From the NCBI GenBank assembly GCA_900540185.1, contig UQFH01000012.1, positions 1 to 35,327 of the forward strand: DNA of 35,327 nt, written 5' to 3'. Positions 8,848 through 16,053 of this stretch are shown here, in pieces (the stretch's first letter is position 1; the number at the start of each line of letters is the position of its first letter). Position numbers and translations under genes: made by a program. The DNA is from an uncultured Eubacteriales bacterium. Lineage in GTDB: Bacteria > Bacillota > Clostridia > Tissierellales > Peptoniphilaceae. A model generated the notes under the pieces. It searched no databases. It was not told the origin of the DNA and saw only the letters and a program-made list of their open reading frames with translations.

Positions 8848-9621
8848 CTATCCGAGGAGAACGTCAAGTATCATCATGACGATAAATCCGACGATTATTC
8901 CGTAGGTGGATTCTCTTTCAAATCCGTTGGCGTGTGTTGTCGGGATGATTTCGTCGCTTATGACGAAGAGCATTGCGCCGCCGGCGAGTGCAAGTATGAA
9001 AGGGAGGAGCGGCTCGAAAACTTTTACGAGTCCGTATCCCAAGATTGCGCCGATTGGTTCTACAAGTCCGGTCAAAAATGCGACCATGAATGAGAATTTT
9101 ACCGAATAGTTTTCGCGCGCAAGTGCGAGCGCAACGGCAAGACCTTCCGGCATGTTTTGAATGCCGATGCCGAGGGCGAGTGTGAGTCCGTCGGCGATGT
9201 TGTTTGTGCCGAAGCCGACACCCGTTGCCATTCCTTCAGGGAAGTTGTGGATGGTTATTGCGATTACGAACAGCCAAATTTGTTTAAGCGATTTAGAGCT
9301 TCCGCCTTCGCGCCTTTTGTCGATCAAGTGTTCGTGCGGAGAGAATTTGTCGATAAGGTCAATTAAAATCGCACCGAAAAGTATGCCGCCTGATGTGACC
9401 ATGACGGCTTTAAAGTCTCCGCCGCCGTATTCGATGGACGGCATTATTAATGAAAATGCGGTCGCCGCAAGCATTATGCCCGCCGCAAATCCAAGCATTA
9501 CGTCAAGCAGTTTTTGCGAAACGTCTTTTGTAAGAAATATCGGAAGCGCACCGATCCCTGTCATGATTCCGGGAAGAATGAGTCCCAATATCAATATAAT
9601 ATCTTTATCTATTCCAAACAT
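8848..9621 (-). CDS. ZIP-family divalent metal transporter
   Basis: A 257-residue integral membrane protein with about eight hydrophobic segments, of the ZIP/ZupT type that imports Zn2+ and other divalent metals. The metal-binding helices are plain: HNFPEGMATGVGFG (helix IV) and a following NMPEGLAVALALA (helix V), with His/Asn-x-x-Pro-Glu-Gly motifs. A short His-containing loop (SPHEHLIDKRREG) lies between early helices. AGAGG lies a few bases before the ATG. A consensus minus-strand promoter sits directly upstream, with an inverted repeat between -35 and -10, which suggests metal-dependent repression. It is divergent from the double-cubane reductase gene. Confidence 0.9.
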   Translation of the reverse strand: MFGIDKDIILILGLILPGIMTGIGALPIFLTKDVSQKLLDVMLGFAAGIMLAATAFSLIMPSIEYGGGDFKAVMVTSGGILFGAILIDLIDKFSPHEHLIDKRREGGSSKSLKQIWLFVIAITIHNFPEGMATGVGFGTNNIADGLTLALGIGIQNMPEGLAVALALARENYSVKFSFMVAFLTGLVEPIGAILGYGLVKVFEPLLPFILALAGGAMLFVISDEIIPTTHANGFERESTYGIIVGFIVMMILDVLLG

Positions 9622-9638
9622 AATATACCTCTATGTCA

Positions 9639-9667
9639 ATTATAATATAGGGAAATCCTATTGTCAA
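9639..9667 (-). promoter_or_regulatory. Promoter of ZIP gene with spacer palindrome
   Basis: On the minus strand TTGACA (plus 9662-9667), 17 bp, TATAAT (plus 9639-9644). The spacer contains the inverted repeat TAGG-GAAAT-CCTA (9648-9660), a possible repressor operator, for example for a DtxR/MntR-like or Zur-like protein (inference). Confidence 0.75.
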
Positions 9668-9679
9668 ACGATTGTTCGG

Positions 9680-9708
9680 TTGATATATAAATTGCAAATT
9701 GTTATAAT
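9680..9708 (+). promoter_or_regulatory. Sigma-A promoter of double-cubane reductase gene
   Basis: TTGATA at 9680-9685, a 17-bp spacer and TATAAT at 9703-9708, about 40 bp before the ATG at 9749. It diverges from the ZIP promoter. Confidence 0.75.
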
Positions 9709-9748
9709 ATATGTAAATTAATTTATAAAAAATATAAGAGGTGTTTAG

Positions 9749-10894
9749 ATGATAGATTTAAAAAAGAATTTGCCTGAAATTTTTGAAGAATTCAGCGAAA
9801 AGAGAAGGGCAGCTTTTTTGGAAGTAAAGAAGATTAAGGACGAAAATATTCCGGTTGTCGGAGTTTTTTGTACATTTTTCCCACAAGAACTCGCACTTGC
9901 TGTCGGCGGAACATGCGTTTCGCTTTGCTCGACGAGCGACGAAACAATTGGAGACGCGGAAAGAGATTTGCCGAAGAATTTATGTCCATTAATCAAGTCG
10001 AGCTACGGCTTTGCTATAACAAACAAATGTCCGTTCTTTTATTTTTCGGACATTGTAATCGGCGAAACTACGTGCGACGGAAAAAAGAAGATGTACGAAC
10101 TTTTGGGTCGCCACAAACCGGTTCATGTTATGGAACTTCCTAACAGAAATTCCGAAATGGGCATGAAGATGTGGAAAGAAGAAATCTTAAAATGTAAAGA
10201 AGTACTCGAAGAAATGTTTGACCACAAAATTACCGACGAAGAAATCAGACACGCAATCAAAGTTAAAAATGCCGAAAGAAGTGCAGCGAAAGATTTTTAT
10301 GAAATAATGAAAGCGGATGAGCTACCGATGATGGGTCTCGACATGTGGCATGTGCTCCACGGGCTCACATTCAGTTTCGACAAAGAAGCAATTCCGGGCG
10401 AAATAAAAGCTCTGAAGGAAAAAGTTTTGAGCGAAAACAAACACATAACCGGAAGAAAGAGAATTTTGATTACGGGCTGTCCGATTGGCGGCGCAACTGA
10501 AAAGGTCATAGAATCCGTTGAAAACAACGGCGGAATTGCGGTCGCATTTGAAAACTGCGGCGGAGCAAAAGCTATTGACGAAAATGTCGACGAAACAAAT
10601 CCGGACCCATATGATGCGCTCGCAAGAAAATATTTAAACATCGGCTGCGCATGCATAACGCCGAACACAAATCGTATAAATCTTTTGGACAGAATGATCG
10701 ACGAATACAAAGTCGACGGAGTCATCGACATGCATCTTCAAACATGCACGCCGTACCAAGTCGAAGGCACGACTATAAGAGATTTCTGCAAAGAGCAAAA
10801 AAATGTTCCATACATCGCAGTTGAAACAGATTACGGTCAAAGCGACAAGGGACAACTTAACACAAGAATTGCAGCATTTATCGAAATGCTTTAG
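9749..10894 (+). CDS. Double-cubane-cluster anaerobic reductase (2-hydroxyacyl-CoA dehydratase-like, HgdB/BcrC fold)
   Basis: A 381-residue member of the 2-hydroxyacyl-CoA dehydratase D-component family. Single-gene members are known as double-cubane-cluster proteins: they carry linked iron-sulfur cubanes and are charged by an ATP-hydrolysing activator to perform low-potential reductions. The pattern is clear: VVGVFCTFFPQELALAVGG near residue 37, many cysteines (GGTCVSLC, NLCPLIKSSYG, NKCPFF, CDGKKKMYE), then GCPIGGATEKVIE and the late HLQTCTPYQVEG...VETDYG segment. No activator ATPase or second dehydratase subunit is adjacent, which favours the stand-alone type over a substrate-specific dehydratase. 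AGAGG lies before the ATG. It has its own promoter and a strong terminator. The physiological substrate is unknown. Confidence 0.88.
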   Translation: MIDLKKNLPEIFEEFSEKRRAAFLEVKKIKDENIPVVGVFCTFFPQELALAVGGTCVSLCSTSDETIGDAERDLPKNLCPLIKSSYGFAITNKCPFFYFSDIVIGETTCDGKKKMYELLGRHKPVHVMELPNRNSEMGMKMWKEEILKCKEVLEEMFDHKITDEEIRHAIKVKNAERSAAKDFYEIMKADELPMMGLDMWHVLHGLTFSFDKEAIPGEIKALKEKVLSENKHITGRKRILITGCPIGGATEKVIESVENNGGIAVAFENCGGAKAIDENVDETNPDPYDALARKYLNIGCACITPNTNRINLLDRMIDEYKVDGVIDMHLQTCTPYQVEGTTIRDFCKEQKNVPYIAVETDYGQSDKGQLNTRIAAFIEML

Positions 10895-10903
10895 AAAATT
10901 TAG

Positions 10904-10927
10904 CCGAAGGGAAACCTTCGGTTTTTT
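10904..10927 (+). terminator. Rho-independent terminator of double-cubane reductase gene
   Basis: CCGAAGG (10904-10910), loop GAAA, CCTTCGG (10915-10921), then six T. A stable stem capped by a GNRA-type tetraloop. Confidence 0.9.
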
Positions 10928-10962
10928 ATTTTAAAAATTTATGAACTTTAAAATTTCTTTTT

Positions 10963-11000
10963 TGCAATATGTTGCATTTTTAATTCAACCATGTTATAAT
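10963..11000 (+). promoter_or_regulatory. Promoter of the XRE/ImmA pair with overlapping inverted repeat
   Basis: TTGCAT (10972-10977), 17 bp, TATAAT (10995-11000). An inverted repeat TGCAA-TATG-TTGCA at 10963-10976 overlaps the -35 box. A dimer bound there would block the promoter, so autoregulation by the XRE protein is plausible (inference). Confidence 0.7.
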
Positions 11001-11068
11001 ATACGTAGTTGAATTGCCGAAAATTATTATATAAATTCATATATAATAAAATCATAAGGAGGAATTAT

Positions 11069-11452
11069 ATGTTTAGCGAAAAAGTAAGAAGACTTAGAGA
11101 AGAGTTGGGTTGGACACAACAAAAGCTCGCTGACGAGCTTGGATGCTCGCTGAGAACCATTTCGTCCTACGAAAGAGAAAACAAAAGACCGAGACACAGA
11201 AGAACCTATTCAAAGCTCGCCGAAATTTTCGGAGTTGATGTGAACTATCTTTTGACCGACGAAGACGAATTTGTATTGCGTGCAACCCAAGAGTTCGGCG
11301 CTGAAGGAAGACAAGAAGCAAATGCACTTATAAGAAGCGTTATTGGACTTTTTGCCGGCGGTGCGATGTCTCTTGAAGACAAAAAAGCTGCACTTGATGC
11401 GATTGAAGAAGCATATTATATGGCAAAATCTGAAATGGGCAAAGAAAAATAG
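11069..11452 (+). CDS. XRE-family helix-turn-helix transcriptional regulator
   Basis: A 127-residue DNA-binding protein. An N-terminal Cro/CI-type HTH covers about residues 4-58 (LREELGWTQQKLADELGCS, RTISSYERENKRP, YSKLAEIFGVDVNYLL). A helical C-terminal part (residues 70-127) is probably for dimerisation. ATG 11069 is chosen because AAGGAGG lies 6 bp upstream; an in-frame start at 11009 lacks a site and overlaps the promoter downstream region. Its stop codon touches the start of an ImmA/IrrE-type peptidase gene. In related pairs (ImmR/ImmA of ICEBs1, or DdrO/IrrE) the peptidase cleaves the repressor on DNA damage. The regulated genes are not evident here; its own promoter is the best candidate. 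Confidence 0.88.
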   Translation: MFSEKVRRLREELGWTQQKLADELGCSLRTISSYERENKRPRHRRTYSKLAEIFGVDVNYLLTDEDEFVLRATQEFGAEGRQEANALIRSVIGLFAGGAMSLEDKKAALDAIEEAYYMAKSEMGKEK

Positions 11453-12028
11453 ATGCAAAAAAGTAGGATGATTTATGAGGACGTGAATGCTCTCATAGAA
11501 CTAGAAGGCACCCGCGATCCTCATGACATCTTGATTTCAAGAAAAGTTACAGTGCTTCCGTTTCGAATGGACACAGATATTCTCGGCATGTACACCGACG
11601 TGGTCGGGAAGAAATTTGTTTTCTACAACAAACGTCTCGACGAAACAATGAAGCGCATGGTGCTTGCGCACGAGCTCGGGCACAACTTCTACCACTACGA
11701 CTATGCGGACCTTTCGACCGCCGAGAGCATGTCGAAAAAAAGCAACGAAGAACTTGAAGCGAACATCTTTGCGGCGCATCTTCTGATAAAAACCGAGGAC
11801 ATCTTGTCGCTTTATGAGGAAGGCTACGACGTGAATGAAATCGCCAGCTTTCTTTATGTGAGACCGGAGCTTTGCAATATTAAACTGAATGAACTTCAAA
11901 AAATGGGCTACAAAATTGCCGGAAATTTTTCGATTCAATCAGATTTTTTCAAGAACATCAAGGGAATGGACGAAGAGAATTGGGACAGCGAGTTTGTGCA
12001 TGATGACCCGGATTTTTTCGATTTCTAA
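11453..12028 (+). CDS. ImmA/IrrE family zinc metallopeptidase
   Basis: A 191-residue protein with the zinc-protease motif HELGH at residues 73-77 in a M-x-L-A-HELGH-x-x-x-H context typical of ImmA/IrrE (formerly DUF955). The third ligand is expected in the following ELEANIFAAHLL segment. The ATG directly follows the regulator's TAG with no gap, so it is translationally coupled; a second in-frame ATG at 11468 has a slightly better site (TAGG). In studied pairs such a peptidase inactivates its partner XRE repressor by cleavage, giving a stress-triggered switch. The pair has host-like base composition, unlike the RM island that follows. It could equally be a remnant control module of an integrated element or a toxin-antitoxin-like unit. 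Confidence 0.88.
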   Translation: MQKSRMIYEDVNALIELEGTRDPHDILISRKVTVLPFRMDTDILGMYTDVVGKKFVFYNKRLDETMKRMVLAHELGHNFYHYDYADLSTAESMSKKSNEELEANIFAAHLLIKTEDILSLYEEGYDVNEIASFLYVRPELCNIKLNELQKMGYKIAGNFSIQSDFFKNIKGMDEENWDSEFVHDDPDFFDF

Positions 12029-12049
12029 ATTAAATATGATATAAAAATA

Positions 12050-12087
12050 AGCCGCCTGTATACATATTAATTGTGTATGGGCTTTTT
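12050..12087 (+). terminator. Terminator-like hairpin after ImmA-type gene
   Basis: AGCC (12050-12053) pairs with GGCT (12080-12083), and GTATACA with TGTGTAT inside, followed by TTTTT. The stem is imperfect, with bulges. Confidence 0.55.
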
Positions 12088-12155
12088 GTGGAGGAGAAAA
12101 TGGAGAGAAAACTTTCATCATTTTTTTGTTAAGTAATTTTATTATTTTTTAAAAC

Positions 12156-12184
12156 TTGAGTTTTCGTAAGAATTTTGGTATACT
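12156..12184 (+). promoter_or_regulatory. Sigma-A promoter of the type II RM-SEFIR operon
   Basis: TTGAGT (12156-12161), 17-bp spacer, TATACT (12179-12184). The leader to the ATG at 12379 is nearly 190 bp, long enough to hold regulatory RNA, but no controller (C-protein) gene is seen. Confidence 0.6.
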
Positions 12185-12378
12185 TAAAAGTATAAAAACA
12201 AGAGATTAAAATACCAATATATTATGCATAGTTATAGAATTTATTAGAATATAAGTTAAGGTAGAAAAACGATTTAATGGAAAGTTCAGATATGTCAGCT
12301 AATTGTATAGCTGAAAATTCTGTTGCATCAGATTGCGTCTCAACTTATATAATGAATATTAAAAAAGGTGAGTATGGT

Positions 12379-13230
12379 ATGAAACCGATGTTGAAATATC
12401 GTGGAGGAAAATCACGAGAGTTATCAGAACTAAAAAAATATATACCTCCATATGAAGGTCGATATATCGAGCCGTTTTTTGGTGGAGGAGCTTTGTTTTT
12501 TGACTTAGAACCGGAAAATGCAATTATAAATGATATAAATAAATCATTGATGGATTTCTATAGAGGTATTAGAGATAATTTTATTGATGTAAAATCAGAA
12601 TTAACAAAAATTCAATCAGTGTATGAAAAAAATAGAGAAGAGTATGATTTTATTAAGAAAACGACCTCAAAAAAATATGTTGATGACAAAAATGAAGCTA
12701 TCTATTATAAAATGAGAGATATTTTTAATGGAAATATACAAAGTGATTTGCAAGTAGCAACTGTATATTACTATATAAACAAGACTGCATATTCTGGTAT
12801 GATAAGGTATAATAAGGCAGGTAAATTTAATGTTCCTTACGGACGTTATAAAAACTTCAATACAGAAATAGTTACTAAAGAGCATAGCGAATTATTAAAA
12901 AAAAGCAAAATATACTCTGTAAACTATAAAGATATTTTTGCTATGGCAAATGAAGGGGATTTTTTATTTTTAGATCCACCATATGATTGTGTTTTTAGTG
13001 ACTATGGGAATATAGAAACTAAAGATGGATTTACAGAAGATATGCATAGACAATTAGCCAATGATTTTAGATGTTTGAATGCTAAAGCACTAATGGTTAT
13101 TAGTAAGACACCATTAATTGAGGAGCTGTATGGTAATATGATCGTACATGAATATGAAAAGGCTTACTCAGTAAATATTAGGAATAGGTTTAAATCAAAA
13201 GCTAAGCATGTTTTGATTACGAATTTTTAG
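12379..13230 (+). CDS. Dam-class (D12) DNA adenine-N6 methyltransferase
   Basis: A 283-residue type II methyltransferase of the alpha-class Dam/DpnIIA family that methylates adenine to protect against the neighbouring endonuclease. An N-terminal KYRGGK segment is followed by the AdoMet motif EPFFGGGA (from E31), and catalytic DPPYD lies at 199-203. Motif I before motif IV is the alpha order. YYYINKTAYSGMIRYN is the family's conserved middle segment. ATG 12379 is preferred: AAGGTGAG lies upstream and homology starts at once; upstream in-frame starts (12277, 12352) would add an unrelated stretch. The gene is 13 bp before the endonuclease start. Many members recognise GATC, which would lie inside the GGATC site of AlwI itself, so one enzyme could protect both strands (inference). 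Confidence 0.9.
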   Translation: MKPMLKYRGGKSRELSELKKYIPPYEGRYIEPFFGGGALFFDLEPENAIINDINKSLMDFYRGIRDNFIDVKSELTKIQSVYEKNREEYDFIKKTTSKKYVDDKNEAIYYKMRDIFNGNIQSDLQVATVYYYINKTAYSGMIRYNKAGKFNVPYGRYKNFNTEIVTKEHSELLKKSKIYSVNYKDIFAMANEGDFLFLDPPYDCVFSDYGNIETKDGFTEDMHRQLANDFRCLNAKALMVISKTPLIEELYGNMIVHEYEKAYSVNIRNRFKSKAKHVLITNF

Positions 13231-13243
13231 AAAGGTGATTTGT

Positions 13244-14929
13244 ATGGCAAGCTTGACAGGAAGTAGATATTTGTTTTTCACAACTTCACCAAGAACTCCT
13301 ATGAAGATGTTACCGGAAATAAAGGTATTACATGATGAGTTTGGAGGAATGCAGTGGAATAATGATAATCAAATTAAATTTATGGAGGCTCTTATTAAAA
13401 GTGACTTTTTTGAAGGTGTAGGGGCAAAAGATAAATCTTTCGCTGCGAGGGATAGAATAAATAGAGGACCTAAAGCATTAGGTTTTGTTAATATAAAGCC
13501 TAGTATTAGTGTAACTGAGGCAGGCATAGAGTTTTTGAATTCGAAAAATAAGGAAGAAGTTTTGCTTAGACAATTATTAAAATTTCAATTGCCATCTCCG
13601 TATCATAAAAAAAGCGCTGATAAAAAAGTTTCGTTTAATGTTAAGCCATACCTAGAAATATTTAGGCTTATATACCATTTTGGTTCTATAAGCTTTGATG
13701 AAATAATGTTATTTGGGCTTCAATTGACAGACTATAGAAAATTTAATGAAGTTGTCAATAAAATCGAAAAATTTAGAAAAGATAAAGCTAAAACACATAA
13801 TAACTACAAAGTTTTTAGAGGTAAATATATAGAAAGAATTGTATCTAAGATTTTTAAGGATGATATTAAAACTGGAAATACGAAGTTGAGAGAATCTAAT
13901 GATAGAAGTTTAAAAAAATTTATAAAAACAAAAGCTTCTACAATGAGAGATTACACAGATGCTTGCTTTAGATATATTAGAGCTACAGGTATGGTCAATA
14001 TATCTCAACGTGGTAAGTCTCTGTCAATTTTACCTGAAAAAAAGGACGAAATAGAATATATATTGAATACCATTGATAGGCAACCTATTTTTGTAGAAGA
14101 TGAAGAAAATTACAAAATGTACTTGTTTAATCCTCTAATTCCCAAGCTGTTTACTGACGACGCTAAAAATCTTATTAAGAAAATTCAAGATTATGACAAT
14201 CTCTCTGAAGATGAGTTAGGAGGTTTATCGGTTTTAGAATTAAAAGATAAATTATATGTTCTTAGAGAAAGCAAAAAAAATAATATTCTTGAATCAGAAA
14301 TAAAGTCAATAAAAGATTATAAAAAGTATGATGACATTATAAACGTATTTAAAGATATAAAAAATAAAGACCTGTACGATATTCCTTTAATGCTAGAATG
14401 GAATACGTGGAGAGCAATGACTATGATAAATGGTGGACATATAGTAGCGAACTTAAAATTTGACGATAATGGAGAACCAATGTCTACAGCACAAGGTAAT
14501 ATGGCGGATATTGTATGTGATTATGGTGATTTTGGATTGACTGTTGAGGTCACAATGGCTTCAGGATCAAAGCAGTATGAAATGGAAGGTGAACCAGTAT
14601 CAAGACATTTAGCAAAGTTAAAAAAGGATAGTAAAAAAAATGCCTATTGTTTGTTTGTAGCTCCTAAAATAAATGATGCATGCATAAGCTATTTTTATAC
14701 GTTACACAATTTAAATATTAAGTTTTATGAAGGGAAATCGGTAATAGTCCCTGTTGAGCTAAGTACTTTTGAAAAAATGTTAGAGGATTCTTATAAAGCA
14801 AACTATATCCCTAATCCTAAACAAGTTGAGAATTTATTTAAATATTCTCAAAAAATCGCTAAAATTTCAGTAGATGAACAAGAGTGGTATAGCAAAATAA
14901 CTGAGAAAGCTTTAAATTGGTTAGATTAA
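13244..14929 (+). CDS. AlwI-family type II restriction endonuclease
   Basis: A 561-residue endonuclease resembling the AlwI family of type IIS enzymes and nickases. The N-terminus has RYLFFTTSPRTP and a target-recognition region to about residue 300. The C-terminal catalytic part has acidic residues D422 (ADIVCDYGDF), E435 (TVEVTMASG) and E448 (QYEMEGEPVSRH). This D-12-E-12-E spacing plus an earlier E385 matches what I recall for the BspD6I/BstNBI nickase relatives; the recollection was not checked. It cleaves outside an asymmetric site, probably GGATC-like given the Dam-class partner. ATG 13244 has AAAGGTGA 5 bp upstream; an in-frame GTG at 13235 overlaps that site. It is AT-rich and co-transcribed with the methyltransferase and the SEFIR gene. 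Confidence 0.8.
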   Translation: MASLTGSRYLFFTTSPRTPMKMLPEIKVLHDEFGGMQWNNDNQIKFMEALIKSDFFEGVGAKDKSFAARDRINRGPKALGFVNIKPSISVTEAGIEFLNSKNKEEVLLRQLLKFQLPSPYHKKSADKKVSFNVKPYLEIFRLIYHFGSISFDEIMLFGLQLTDYRKFNEVVNKIEKFRKDKAKTHNNYKVFRGKYIERIVSKIFKDDIKTGNTKLRESNDRSLKKFIKTKASTMRDYTDACFRYIRATGMVNISQRGKSLSILPEKKDEIEYILNTIDRQPIFVEDEENYKMYLFNPLIPKLFTDDAKNLIKKIQDYDNLSEDELGGLSVLELKDKLYVLRESKKNNILESEIKSIKDYKKYDDIINVFKDIKNKDLYDIPLMLEWNTWRAMTMINGGHIVANLKFDDNGEPMSTAQGNMADIVCDYGDFGLTVEVTMASGSKQYEMEGEPVSRHLAKLKKDSKKNAYCLFVAPKINDACISYFYTLHNLNIKFYEGKSVIVPVELSTFEKMLEDSYKANYIPNPKQVENLFKYSQKIAKISVDEQEWYSKITEKALNWLD

Positions 14930-14939
14930 AATATTGGAG

Positions 14940-15872
14940 GTGAGCTATATAGATACGATTAAACCACGAGTTTTTATTTCATATTCATGGGAAGATGAAG
15001 AACATATTGAATGGACAAAAAAACTTGCTAATTGTTTGATAGAAAATGGTGTAGATGCTCATATAGACCAGTATGATTTAGCATTGGGAGATAGGCTGCC
15101 ACAATTCATGGAAAAAGAAATAACAAATTCTGATTATGTTTTGATTATTTGCACACCAAATTATAAAGAAAAAGCAAATAATAGAAAAAGTGGGGTAGGA
15201 TATGAGGGGCATATTATAGCAGGAGAATTATTTCAAAATCAAAATGATAAAAAGTTTATACCTATAATTAGAAAAGGTAAGATAGAAGAATGTTTACCAA
15301 CTTACCTTCTTGGGAAACTTGGTATAAATTTTAAGAATGATGATAAATTTGAAGAAAATATAAAAGATCTTGTTGCTACAATTTATGGAAAAAAAAGAAA
15401 ACCTAAACTCGGGGGTATGCCAATATTTGCTAAAAATACTAATAAAGATAAAGATAATAAAGAGTATAAGGAAATTAAGATTATTGGTATTATAACTAAT
15501 GAAATTACTGTACCCAAAATGGATGGTACAGAAGGTTCGGCATTATATAAAATACCATTTAAGCTTTCAAGGATGCCGAGTAGATTGTGGGAAGAATTAT
15601 TTATTAAATTGTGGGATTCTCCTCCAATATTTACAACAATGCACAGACCTAAAATTGCAAGGGTAGTAGGGGATAAAATTATTTTAGATGGAACTACAAT
15701 TGAGGAGGTTAAATCTTATCATAGAGATACATTGATATTATGCGTAAACGAAGCTAACAAAAAAGAAAAAGAAATAGAGAAAAGAAATCGTGAACTTGAA
15801 GAAAGAGAAAGATTAAAAATACAGAGCCACTATCAACAAGTTGAAGATATTTCAAAATATATAGAATGGTAA
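14940..15872 (+). CDS. SEFIR/TIR-domain protein, candidate NAD+-cleaving defence effector
   Basis: The first ~150 residues are a SEFIR (TIR-like) domain: PRVFISYSWEDEEHIEW, then GVDAHIDQYDLALGDRLPQFME, DYVLIICTPNY, GVGYEGHIIAGEL and FIPIIRKG. Bacterial SEFIR and TIR proteins deplete NAD+ during abortive infection (established for studied members); the Glu in GVGYE is my candidate catalytic residue. A second domain (about residues 175-270) has KIPFKLSRMPSRLWEELF, then MHRPKIARV and DGTTIEEVKSYHRDTL; it recurs in such proteins but its role is unknown to me. A charged coiled-coil tail follows. The start is ambiguous: GGAGG at 14936-14940 points to ATA 14949, while GTG 14940 and TTG 14934 overlap the ribosome site. 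It follows the endonuclease gene at 10 bp and ends the operon. Confidence 0.82.
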   Translation: MSYIDTIKPRVFISYSWEDEEHIEWTKKLANCLIENGVDAHIDQYDLALGDRLPQFMEKEITNSDYVLIICTPNYKEKANNRKSGVGYEGHIIAGELFQNQNDKKFIPIIRKGKIEECLPTYLLGKLGINFKNDDKFEENIKDLVATIYGKKRKPKLGGMPIFAKNTNKDKDNKEYKEIKIIGIITNEITVPKMDGTEGSALYKIPFKLSRMPSRLWEELFIKLWDSPPIFTTMHRPKIARVVGDKIILDGTTIEEVKSYHRDTLILCVNEANKKEKEIEKRNRELEERERLKIQSHYQQVEDISKYIEW

Positions 15873-15908
15873 AATTATTGAATAGATTAAAATAATAAAA
15901 ACAAATTA

Positions 15909-15932
15909 AGGCACGCGTTTGTGTCTTTTTTT
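15909..15932 (+). terminator. Terminator of the type II RM-SEFIR operon
   Basis: AGGCAC (15909-15914) pairs with GTGTCT (15921-15926, one G-T pair), followed by a T-run to 15932. The AT-rich island ends here. Confidence 0.7.
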
Positions 15933-16005
15933 GTTCAAATTTTTTCTTTTAATTTTCTCGATCAATTTTGAGTTTATACTTTCTTTTCACATCATAGCGC
16001 TTAGA

Positions 16006-16034
16006 TTGACTTTTAACTTCGCATTATATATAAT
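16006..16034 (+). promoter_or_regulatory. Sigma-A promoter of radical-SAM/DUF4130 operon
   Basis: TTGACT (16006-16011), 17-bp spacer, TATAAT (16029-16034). AGGAGG follows at 16041-16046, so the leader is only about 10 nt. Confidence 0.8.
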
Positions 16035-16053
16035 AAAGGCAGGAGGTCGTCGT

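Noticed and set aside
9161..9721. 186-residue plus-strand reading frame opposite the ZIP gene
   Set aside because: It is antisense to a well-supported transporter with conserved motifs, and its product is low-complexity Pro/Ser-rich.
10297..10731. 144-residue minus-strand reading frame inside the double-cubane gene
   Set aside because: It is a shadow of the conserved plus-strand gene in another frame.
12099..12131. 10-codon leader peptide (MERKLSSFFC) upstream of the RM operon
   Set aside because: It has a GGAGGAG ribosome site but lies before the promoter at 12156, so it would not be in the operon transcript. Likely chance.
4777..15872. Thoeris system (SIR2 protein ThsA with TIR protein ThsB)
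   Set aside because: The SIR2 and SEFIR genes are about 8.6 kb apart in separate operons, with unrelated genes between, and the SIR2 protein shows no clear SLOG domain. They are better explained as separate RM-linked effectors.
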